Source: Saccoglossus kowalevskii
Taxonomy: Eukaryota > Hemichordata > Enteropneusta > Harrimaniidae
DNA length: 36,016 nucleotides
Assembly (NCBI RefSeq): GCF_000003605.2
Contig: NW_003144786.1
Location: 1,695,110-1,731,125 of the forward strand
Direction: 5' to 3'
Shown here: piece by piece, positions 24,344 through 33,720 of the stretch
How the letters are laid out: each line of letters opens with the position of its first letter
Position numbering within the stretch: the first letter of the stretch is position 1
Translations under genes and position numbers: made by a program
The notes under the pieces: generated by a model
Seen by the model: the letters and a program-made list of their open reading frames with translations, nothing else
Databases searched by the model: none
Told to the model about the DNA's origin: nothing

Positions 24344-24563
24344 AGTCTATAGCACGTACACTGTTCACAACACAGTATTGTTTTTCATACCTGCTCAAGA
24401 ATTTCAGATGCCTCACGGCTTAAGAACCAAATGGAAATCTTCTAATGTGCGTCAGTCTATAGCATGTACACTGTTCACAACACAGTATTGTTTTCATACC
24501 TGCTCAAGAATTTCAGATGCCTCATGGCTTAAGAACCAAATGGAAATCTTCTAATGTGCGTCA
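24344..24563. repeat. 110-bp tandem duplication, two copies
   Basis: Copy 1 is 24344-24453 and copy 2 is 24454-24563 (109 bp). Both start AGTCTATAGCA and end AATGTGCG. They differ at only three places: CACG/CATG near 24355/24465, one T in a T-run, and CACGG/CATGG near 24416/24525. Both substitutions change CpG to TpG. The duplication is therefore recent. Confidence 0.95.
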
Positions 24564-25549
24564 GCATGCAATCTTTCTTTACATGGTTTGTTTGTATCAT
24601 GGTTTGAATGCCAAAGCCAACTTTCACAAAATAAACATAATGTATAATTTGTTTCATAATCTTTAAAAAATTCAACACATGTATAGTAGACAGTTGACAA
24701 TTCTGTCAATTTGGTCTACATTAACAAAGAAATAATAGAAAAATACTAACCGGTATAAAAAGGTCAATGTTTATATTCAGACCATGTTCCATCTTGGGTG
24801 ACTTTCAAGTTCATTCTGCTTATGGCATACCAGTACATCTCAAAGGTTAACTTTACTGTACTGTCATTTTTGCCTTGCCTGTAATGAAATTAGATGAAAG
24901 GGGAGGTAGAGATGTTAGCTTGTCTGTGTGGCGTTGTTGTCATTGTCGTTACAGACGTGGAAAGGATTGTATGGCAAGGGATTTGAAGAGAAAATTATGC
25001 AAGGGGTAGCAGGAAACTGTGCGACTATATGCAGCTAGTCTCTATCTACATGCCCTGTGCTGTGTTATTCTGTAAACACTGTATGTGCACTACACTAATC
25101 ACCCCCAAAGTACCTTTTATTGAACAGCGCCCCCAGATATATACAGTCTTGTTGAATCTGGTTCATAATAGTCTTGTCCTTGTGTGCCCTGGTATACATT
25201 AGCTTATATATTGCTGTTTCATGTTCACTCTTTGACATGGAATGCAAGTATGTTTTATAATTCATAGATGTAAAACACAGCTGTCTTCACAAATCTTGAG
25301 TTTCTTGTACAAGCAAGGCTTAGATAGTTTTTCTATGTTCTGTATTCTGTTTGTGTTCATGGGTGTATGAGTGATGAGATATTGTGTGATCATTACATCA
25401 TGGCCCTGTTGATCCTCTTAACATTGTAAACATTAAAGTTGGTATGTGGACAGACTTAATATTACAAACATAGATATTTTCTGTATTCGAACATTTATAA
25501 ATATAAACTTGACAGTAGGCCTAATATATCACCCTTTCATCACTATCAC
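24564..25549. other. Non-coding stretch, no gene seen
   Basis: No recognisable features apart from a short CpG-bearing patch near 24931-24960. Confidence 0.45.
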
Positions 25550-25855
25550 CGACAACTTTGATGTTTCATCTCCATTGTCAATTTCTTGCTTTTCGCCATT
25601 AGTGTCAACTTTGACCTTTCATCTCCATTGTCAACTTCTTGATTTTCGCCATCAGTTTAAACTTTGACCTTTCATGTCCATTGTCAACTTTTGCCATCAG
25701 TGTCAACTTTGACTTTCATCTCCATTGTCAACTTTGACCTTCATGCTGTCTCCACCATTTTCAACTTCCCTTTCATCATCATTGTAAAATTTGACCCTTA
25801 CACGACCATTGTCAACTTTGACCTTCACACAGTCACACCATTGTAAACCTTACAC
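25550..25855. repeat. Degenerate tandem array, 53-bp dimer of ~26-bp units
   Basis: Units begin with TTTGA(C/T) at 25557, 25610 and 25663 (53 bp apart), then 25708 (45 bp) and 25733 (25 bp), and continue in degenerate form to about 25855. The 53-bp unit splits into two related halves, both ending CCAT...GTCAAC. TCAACTTTGACCT occurs at 25605-25617, 25728-25740 and 25812-25824, with close variants at 25658-25670 and 25703-25715. The two plus frames of 60-73 codons crossing it are by-products of the repeat. Confidence 0.85.
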
Positions 25856-26200
25856 AAAATTGTCTTGTTTAAAATCAAATGTGATTATCACAATCTATTT
25901 AAAGCATGAATGTGAATGTGAAACAAAGTGCTTATATCATGTCCTGAAATTGTAAATTTCGTTTAAACATCTATAAAATATTTATGTGGTACTGATATTA
26001 TAAATAACTACACCTTGACTTTTCTGATCAAATTAAATTGATATTATTTTGGCAAGTGGGTTTAGTAGCATCAAGTTATATCTTTCAGTACAAAGAATGA
26101 ACTGTGTAGCTATCAAAATATTTAACGACTGCTATACTGAATAATTTGATTGCAGACACCGTGGACAAGCTACGATGTTTGTGTTGTTTTTTCTGTTTCA
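25856..26200. other. AT-rich non-coding stretch
   Basis: I see nothing in it. Confidence 0.4.
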
Positions 26201-26234
26201 ATTTACGTCATTATGATGAAATGATGACGTAAAT
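26201..26234. promoter_or_regulatory. CRE/ATF-like inverted pair in a 14-bp-arm hairpin
   Basis: ATTTACGTCATTAT and ATGATGACGTAAAT form arms of 14 bp with one mismatch, which would be a G-U pair in RNA, around a 6-base loop. Each arm carries TTACGTCA/TGACGTAA, which resembles the site of CREB/ATF and related bZIP factors. Whether it acts as DNA (protein binding) or RNA (hairpin) cannot be told from sequence. Confidence 0.5.
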
Positions 26235-26343
26235 GTTCCTGATCACTAGAGATTACTTTTAATCTTGCGATGATGTCATCCACCTCATTATATTGTACAG
26301 AGTAATTGATTTCAAGGCTTGCACATGTAATGATGCGCTTTTG

Positions 26344-26357
26344 AAAAAAAAAAAAAA
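26344..26357 (+). repeat. A14 run
   Basis: Fourteen consecutive A. No element boundary is evident upstream, although a decayed retroelement tail is possible. Confidence 0.9.
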
Positions 26358-27510
26358 GCATTCTGTATCCCGTTTATAAAAGCTATTGAAATGTTTGTGC
26401 GTAACAATCACTGTTATACTGACAAAAACACGATACATGTAGACCAATCACTGCGTGGCAAATGAGATTGCAGGCTTTCTTTCTCTACTGTTGTACACTA
26501 ATGAAGATGAAAGATAAAAATCACAATCCTATGTACTGTATAAATTGTAATTTCAGCATTTCTTCAATGCTTCAATTTAGACTTCAGGCAGCTGAAATCC
26601 TGACGTTTGGTGCCGAAATAGACATGCGCATATACTACTGTTGATAACCCGAATTCTGTCCATGTTTCACTTCCAAAATGATTATTATTTTGAACTGAAC
26701 TTTTAGTTAAATGTTGTCGCAATAGACCATATATGCACATTTGTCAAATGCCCTGTTTATTTACACAGAACTGTGAACACATTCGAGCAGTCATCTCCAA
26801 CAATGGGAACACTTGAACATATCTTTTAAACTATTTTGTAAGGTGATGAATTTTGAAGATGGTGGCTATTAAAAAGCACTCTGCTTCCAGTAAGAGAATT
26901 AGAGATATGCTTGTTTAGTATGGAATCTTTGCAACTGTTGGTTGTTTTCATACTTGTCATCCCAGTTGTGTTGAGTTGTCAGTAATTGATGCCATTTATC
27001 TCCATAATGCCTGACAATCTGAATACCAGAAGCTTATGTCAAACAAGAACATCTGTTAAGAGATCAGACATCTGTTATGTAATTATTGTTGAAACAATGA
27101 AATGGAATTGGTTCAAAATCAGTGTTCATTATGCTCAAGGACAGAGGCAAATTAGTTGATAGCCATCAATTCTTTGGCAATGCATTGTTATTAATATGCA
27201 TTTAGATACTTCATGGAACGTTGTGGCACTTTCCTGCAGATGTTAACACCAGGTTTGAAACTGTGCTTTTAGGAAACCACCTGCCAATCCATCACTTCTG
27301 GTAGGGCAGCAAGGAAACTGTTTGTGATCAGGGAATTATATATTCAGGAAGCCACATAATTGTTGGTAAAAGCTTATTGTAAAAATAAAAAGGCATGCTG
27401 GGAAATTTATTTTCTTGGAAAGAGAGCAATTTCAACAATGTGTCATGCAAATGTTAGATAAGCGTGAGATTTTTTGATTACCCTGATTTTAACAATTTAT
27501 ATACTGTAAA
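26358..27510. other. Non-coding stretch, no gene seen
   Basis: Short frames only. A POU octamer ATGCAAAT is at 27445 and TACATGTA at 26434. Confidence 0.45.
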
Positions 27511-27645
27511 ATTTCGCTGATTTACCATTTCAGGCATATTCAGTAGGTTTTAAATTCACGGTTTTATCATTTAGATAATGTGTTTTATGCTAAATTTCAC
27601 ATAATCACTGGAGTTTAATTTAGCGCATTTGCCAGTCAGCGAAAT
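27511..27645. repeat. Small inverted-repeat element
   Basis: ATTTCGCTGA at 27511-27520 is inverted as TCAGCGAAAT at 27636-27645. Inside, GCTAAAT near 27590 is inverted as ATTTAGC near 27618. ACTGTAAA stands just before the left arm. The layout suggests a short non-autonomous element of about 135 bp. The segment near 29195-29215, with TTTTCGCATTGATTTCGCT, may be a distant relative. Confidence 0.4.
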
Positions 27646-27702
27646 AAGCAAAATTAAAATCCAGTGAATAATTAACACCTTTACAATATTATGTGGGTTT
27701 TA

Positions 27703-27852
27703 TTATTATGCAACTTGATGAGGTATGTCCAGGTATCTCAAAAACGTATCTGAGGGCTAGTTGTGCGGGCACGCAGAAGCAACTACATTGTTGCCCTGGA
27801 GCATGCATGAACACTGTGTTTGAGGGGAGAGTTACTAAATCTTTATTATGCA
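27703..27852. other. Possible structured insert flanked by 10-bp direct repeats
   Basis: TTATTATGCA is repeated at 27703-27712 and 27843-27852. Between them, TCCAGG at 27728 pairs with CCTGGA ending at 27800, and encloses two hairpins: CTCA-N10-TGAG at 27737-27754, and TAGTTGTGCG at 27758-27767 pairing with CGCA and CAACTA (27772-27785) around a GAAG bulge. The total is 73 bases, the length of a tRNA, but there is no T-arm and no normal anticodon arm. It is open in both directions (69 and 81 codons), without a known motif. Confidence 0.3.
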
Positions 27853-30000
27853 TAAAATATGATGCATACATATTGATGACTCTAATCTGTGGTCGGGCTT
27901 GAGATTTTAAGAATGTTAAAAATATCATTAACATGTGTCAGTATGACTGCACCTTCCCCTCGTTGCTTCTAAATCAGTTGTCATTTTGACTGTTAGTGGT
28001 CACATCTCTTTCACAATGTATGCACCACTATATATGAACAATTTCAAACAAGATGTTTCTTGTCTAATTAGAAAAAAGATGTTTTTGTGTTTTTTGTATT
28101 TTTTGGTTCAATAAGTCCCCAATGTTGTTTACCAGGGATCTATGTTGACTGATCAGTGTATATTGATACTAGTATTCAGTACATGTAATGATGGGTAGCT
28201 CTGGATCCAACTGAATGTCTCTTGGGAACAATTGTTGCCGGTAGTAATAAGCAGGCAGTTAGATGTAGACTTTCTGTCTGTACCCCTCATGTTCTGAAAG
28301 CAGTGTATTATACATTTGTCTAAGCATGGGTCTGTCCTTGCATTTCACTAAATACTTAAAACTTTGTTTCAAGAAACATGACACATAGACATGTACTTAT
28401 CATGCATAATTGTATATTATCTCAGGCTAATTTGCCATTTTAAACTACAATTATCTTAATTTTCTTTAACTTTTATTTTTTAAATTTATTACATGACAGC
28501 CTAAAATGATTTGTTAACTTTCATTATGGTGTAATACATGAAATTATTATTATATACCAGGATAATCACAAAGTCATGCACTTATACATTCATTTCATAG
28601 TCAAATCAAGGTGGATGAATGGAAGACACTTTTAGTGAAAGAAATGTTTCAATTCAAGCATTGCTCCTCCACTCTGGTACTTCTAGCTTGATTGCATGTG
28701 AATTTATGGAATTTATTCAAACTTGATACATAGACTACCTTGATGCCTTGAGTGCCAGATACTGTATCAACACAAATAATACATTGATGTAAATTTTGAA
28801 TTGTTTTTTGCATACATAATGAGATACATTTATATGGCTATTAAGTGTTTTTGATTCTTGTAATGTGTTTGGTTATAGAAAACAATGCAAATTGGCCTAC
28901 AACAATTGGTTGCTTACAGTTTTAGCGCCAAATTTTTGTCCTCTCAAAATGAGATAAACTTGTTCCAATTTTCTGTTATTTTCAATGAATTCAATCAATT
29001 TTGGACTAAACAGATCAAATCTGACATTGCTTCTAGTTTTTGATCAAAAAAACGTGTGGCAAACATTTTCCATGGAAAAAAAACTATAAATGGAACTATT
29101 TTGTTGATGGTGTTTGAAATTGACTTTGGTGCTCATTGGGTTGATGAGAAAAAAAAATTACCATATTTTAGTTTTTAATAAAGACATCGCCTGCTTTATT
29201 TTCGCATTGATTTCGCTATTCATGAGGGACTTTAACAGGCAATGTGTTAGTATGGTGCACACAAAAATTCAGAAGTGGAAGTAGAAGTGGCATGTCCTCT
29301 ATCTTTTGATCATGAAATAAAACAGTTTGCAATTTATTAAAATGTAGATACATTGCAGTTCAAAATATTATCATTTTGATTTCATGCATGCATATACATG
29401 GGATATTTTTTCTCATAAACTAACATTTTATGGGCAAACCTATCATGCATTAAGTATGTTTAATTCTGTACTTCATCATTTGGAAATGTGAATCAGTAGC
29501 ATATAGTCTTAGAGACTCGTGTTGTTTAATTTTCAGATGAAAACAAACTGCACAAATCATGTGCCTTATATTCCCTTTTGTTAAATATTTAACATTTGAT
29601 ATATTTAGAACCATAGTAGCCATAGTAGCAACTCTCAGTAGATGCTGTGTAATACCAGTGGCTATTGTGAACGCTGCACTTCACACGCATAAACATTAAA
29701 CTTTATACTCATCATAGTGCTTTAGACTTAGAGAATATATTCAAGTGGTATCAATATGATCCACTGAGTTGTTGACGAGCTGACCTACTTGTTTGACCCC
29801 TGAGTGATGTCAAGCTATAAAACAGTGTGTGTCTCTCTCTCTGGTAAAACAATTGCAAATATTTTCGGTTAAGTCAAGTTCAATATATTTTTTAGTAGGC
29901 AGAGACCTACCTACATGTAGAAAGCATCTGTTGTACCTTGACCTGACTTAATCATTAAAGTAATATAAAACATTCTTGACTGCCAATGGAAGTCGTGTAT
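27853..30000. other. Non-coding stretch, no gene seen
   Basis: It contains TACATGTA at 28180 and 29912, an octamer at 28885, repeated CCATAGTAG near 29612-29629, and a short (CT)n run at 29832-29842. No coding or RNA feature is recognised. Confidence 0.45.
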
Positions 30001-30004
30001 GTCT

Positions 30005-30265
30005 GTTTCACAGATATCTCAAGAATCACTGGTCAGATTTTGATGAAACTTGGTACTGGTGATGTTTTTATGTATGTTAATTACCTAATTTGCATAATAG
30101 TTGGTCAAATTTCGGCTTTTCCACTGATATCTTAAGTAGTAATCATTGGATTTCAATGACACTTGGTACATAAATGCTTTGGAACAACGCACAGACCTTA
30201 TCTGTTTTAGGTTAAAATCTTTGCATAATAATTACCAAATTTGCATAATAGTCATTTCCCAGCTT
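30005..30265 (+). repeat. Diverged two-copy tandem duplication
   Basis: Copy A begins with GATATCTCAAGAATCACTGG at 30012, and copy B with GATATCTTAAGTAGTAATCA at 30126. Both go on with ATTTtgATGaaACTTGGTAC-like sequence and end with ATTTGCATAATAGT (30088 and 30239). The copies are old, with many substitutions and an insertion in copy B. From memory the ATATCTCAAGAA...ACTTGGTA pattern recurs in other marine invertebrate genomes, so it may be part of a dispersed repeat; this is not verified. Confidence 0.6.
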
Positions 30266-30430
30266 TTCCATCTACATCTGATTTCTACTGTTTTTGATTC
30301 TGTATGTTAATATAATTTAGGTGAATATAAGAACCAGTATTTTTCCTATCATTTTAAATTGCCGTGATTCAGTGCAGTTTCTATTGTTTTAGGCTTTTGT
30401 GTAACTTCTCAGTTTATATCAGATATGGCA

Positions 30431-30575
30431 AAACTAGAGAAAAAGCAGGACAAATCATGTTTCAATTAGAAGAGATCTCTTATTTTGTACATGTTTCAGT
30501 CTCTTGAACTCCAACATTTTGTGTCAAAATAAAGTTACATAATTTTGCACATGTTTAGGTATTTTTCTCTAGTTT
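30431..30575. mobile_element. Small inverted-repeat (MITE-like) element
   Basis: AAACTAGAGAAAAA at 30431-30444 is matched perfectly by its reverse complement at 30562-30575. The similarity continues inward imperfectly, to ATCATGT on the left against the complement of ACATGT on the right. The ~145-bp span has no coding content. The centre holds AGAGATCTCT, itself a palindrome. Confidence 0.45.
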
Positions 30576-30576
30576 C

Positions 30577-31606
30577 TTTGTTAATTTTGGACCAAATGAA
30601 TGTTGATAAAAAATTGTTGTTTTTGTCAAAATAAATAATAAATGATTGTTGTGAATTAGGATATTTTGAACAGCTATTGCATTGGTTTTTTGTGTTGAAA
30701 CTGTATAGCTATTTACGTATATTGTGAGAAGTTATTTTGGGTCTGAATATGTAATTGTTGAGTCAAAAGTGTTCCCAGGATACTATCAGGTCAAGCATCT
30801 AGTATTTCAGACGTAGTATGATTTATTGAAACATATGACACTATACAAGAGTATTGCAATTATAATCTATGATTACCAGATATGTACAGCAGTCATTACA
30901 TTTCACGATTACGAAATTAATGATATATAGTGATTATTTAGCAGGGAATGTGAGGGTAAAATTGATGCGTTAAAATTGATTTTTACAGTCTCTTGCACTG
31001 TGATTGATTGAACACAGAAGAACGAGAGATTACCAAAGATTAGCTATCATAAGAAGCAGACAATAAATTGAACGCTTGATGAATGACTTGAAGCTGAGCA
31101 AGGAACACTGGCATATAGAAAGGGTAATCTCTTGTAAATGCCAGAAAGACAATTTTTTTTTTATTGCAAAGAATTTTATTTATTTTATCTTTTTATCTGT
31201 TTATGATCAAGAAATTTTAGCTCATTTGAATAAGGTTTGAGAAAGCTTTAGCAAATGAACCAATCAAAACTGTCAATGCACCGTATTTAATTCCCTTGCA
31301 CAAAGCACCGGGAGACATTATACATTATTTTGGTATGGTGCATGCATGCATACATGCCTGACATAGTCTTTTAATTTACATTCTGTCTATTGTAGACATG
31401 CATTGACAGATTTCTTTCAATCATATACTACTTATAAGTAAGCACATCTTTTTCTTTGTCATCCAATCAAATGTGGCCATAGTAGCCATTTTTCCTTGTA
31501 AATTTGCTTATAAATTTACCTTTTGAATCTCACACTTTTTCCTGTTGAAATTTTGCTACAACATTTTTCATGTATTATGTTGGTTTATTTTATGGTGCTA
31601 CGGCAC
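30577..31606. other. Non-coding stretch, no gene seen
   Basis: A T10 run is at 31153-31162. Nothing else is recognised. Confidence 0.45.
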
Positions 31607-31648
31607 GCTGTAACTTATGGCGTTACAGTGACAGATGTATAATAATAC
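31607..31648 (+). repeat. Dispersed short repeat, copy 2, with hairpin
   Basis: CTGTAACTTATGGCGTTACAG at its start is a hairpin: CTGTAAC at 31608 pairs with GTTACAG ending at 31628 around TTATGGC. It is followed by TGACAGATGTATAATAATAC. The same order of words is seen at 15135-15176, and the second half at 32545-32565. Confidence 0.7.
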
Positions 31649-32168
31649 ACTGTATACTATGTTTGTTCATGACTAATGGTATAATAGTACAATCTACATA
31701 TTTCAAACTTTTTATCATGAAGTAATAGTTAGATACATCTATTATAAAATCTACAATTCTTGGTAGATTTGTCCTCGGTTAATATTATGATGTTGTGTAC
31801 TTTATAATAGGTTCTGATGTCAAATTAAATGTTAAGTTTTATGAATCATGATGTCTAGTCACTATCACTTGTATACCTATATAATTGAATTCATTTTGTT
31901 TTTCCCCCCAAAAAATTAAAAGTTATAATGCAACTAATCACTCAGTGAACTATTTTCACCAAACTTGACTTGTGTAATTTCTCGGTGCAGTTTAGTCATG
32001 TGATCCCCTATCTGGCATCTTGTCTTGTAAATTTCTCAGTCTTGTTCAAGCAATACTGGTACCCCTGATCTTTGTGTCCTCAACTTACATTGTCGTTTAC
32101 TATGATTCTGACTGAATTACAAAATAGCACAGTTGGTGGTAATTTATTTTTATCAGATAAGGAATATC
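31649..32168. other. Non-coding stretch
   Basis: I see nothing beyond AT-rich sequence. Confidence 0.4.
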
Positions 32169-32280
32169 ATATGAGGTTATCATAATGGCAAACTACACAC
32201 GAAGGCAGTACGTCGATCAATTGATGCATAGAAGAGGTCAATGCATACTTTGTGGTATTCGCAAGATAACCTTATTATTA
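32169..32280. mobile_element. Foldback/MITE-like element, copy 2
   Basis: ATATGAGGTTATC near 32169-32181 and GATAACCTTATTATTA at 32265-32280 form an inverted pair of at least 8 perfect bases. They match the outer ends of the element at 14831-14966 (ATATGAGGTT and AACCTTATTATT). Just inside the right end, TTTG follows GCATAC as CATAC is followed by TTTG in copy 1. The interiors are otherwise diverged. No coding content. Confidence 0.55.
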
Positions 32281-33193
32281 AACATTTTTTCCTGCTTGTA
32301 GTATAATTTAATGAGAGATTGTTTGTGTTCACTGTTAGGATTTCATTTCCGTCGCATGCTATATTGCTTCTGAATCCGATGTAAACTGAGGAAAGAGATC
32401 AAATGTGACATCAATAATCTTGCATGCATTCAATGTCAGTGACATGTTTATCTACAAATAAGGGTAATTTCAAGGGTTTGAACGAGTGAAAAAGCGTTTG
32501 GAACAAATGCAAACATGTCTTCTCACAGAAGGCTAAATTCTAGTCAGTGTCAGATGTATAATAATTATGCATATCAGTATACTGATTGACATGAAACAAA
32601 CATCACTTAATTAGGTGTGTAAATAACATATCAATTTACAAATTATACCTGTCAAAATTCATTGATACTATATTCTTGCCATTTCTGAATACTTGATACA
32701 AAACTGAACATGTATATGTATGTACCCGTATGTAGTACATGTATAAGGCATACTCGGAGTACACAATCACGTCTATTTACTCCAGTGTTTCTTTATTTTT
32801 CAACATCTGTATCGGTATAATCCTCCATCGCTAAACTAGTAAATTGTGAATGTGTCTTTGTTTCAAAATATATCTGAACATTGATATTGACCCATTAAAT
32901 ATAAGCAATTCCAAGATATGTAATACTTGACTGTTTATTGTCACCACTGGGTGCTATCTGCTCATGTGTGGCTATGCTCATATCAAAGTACATGATATAG
33001 AAATCTATTTTTATCTTTTAATGAATAGATACTGTGTTTCCAGTATAGTTGTATCAATGATATTATTTGCTCCAGGCAATCTTGTCTGTAGTTTGATTAA
33101 TTCCTCTTGAAGATCTCTTCTTTCTTGACAAAAAAGAAATCAACAGTTTTTTTCTCATATTGATGAAGATGAGATTCACATTTTCGTTCATTT
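32281..33193. other. Non-coding stretch
   Basis: It contains the third partial copy of the dispersed repeat at 32545-32565 (CAGATGTATAATAAT) and TACATGTA at 32736. No gene is seen. Confidence 0.45.
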
Positions 33194-33250
33194 GTTGTCA
33201 TAGCAACACTCACTATACATGATGTTCATGATGCTATTGTCATAGCAACG
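33194..33250 (+). promoter_or_regulatory. Pair of RFX X-box-like sites in a 43-bp duplication
   Basis: GTTGTCATAGCAAC at 33194-33207 matches the X-box pattern at all 14 positions. ATTGTCATAGCAAC at 33237-33250 differs only at the first base. They lie 43 bp apart, each followed by a CT-AC rich word, which indicates a small duplication. Binding is not shown. Confidence 0.35.
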
Positions 33251-33551
33251 CTATACTATACTACGGTATACTACTGAAGATTGTTCATAAAGTTATTCTT
33301 TGCTATAAAATTAGCTGACCAATTAAAGTTGTAATTTATGCAAATTAAACTTGATAACTATATTATAGTGATGTGATATAGAGCATACATGTATGTAATA
33401 TGTATTTTATGGAAATGTTGAATTTATTGATAGTTGAACTTTTGTGTACCTTTCACTTCAAATCCACTTTGACAGAATCCAATATTTAATACTAATTCCA
33501 TGAACATTCAGAAATTTGTGATACAGTAGCTTTTGATACCATGATCACAAG
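33251..33551. other. Non-coding stretch
   Basis: A POU octamer ATGCAAAT at 33338 and TACATGTA at 33386. Nothing else. Confidence 0.4.
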
Positions 33552-33720
33552 TAGAATAGAATAGAATAGAATATTGCTTTATTACAACGTTAAAGAAAAT
33601 TTGACAATTCTTTTTTGGTTTCTACACATGTAGAAGGTAATAAAGTTAAAAGTATGAAGTCACTTTAGGGACAAACCATTATTTAAAGAGGGTAAATGTA
33701 TTGCATTGTGCCTGCAAAGA
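33552..33720 (-). mobile_element. Probable retroelement 3' end with (ATTCT)n tail (minus strand)
   Basis: On the minus strand the order is AATAAA (complement of 33578-33583), then GCAATA, then four copies of ATTCT-type repeat (complement of TAGAA at 33552-33571). A poly(A) signal followed at once by a short simple-repeat tail is the usual look of some non-LTR retrotransposon 3' ends. The segment upstream on that strand (to about 33720) may be its 3' UTR, but I cannot see a reverse transcriptase or the 5' limit. Confidence 0.4.
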
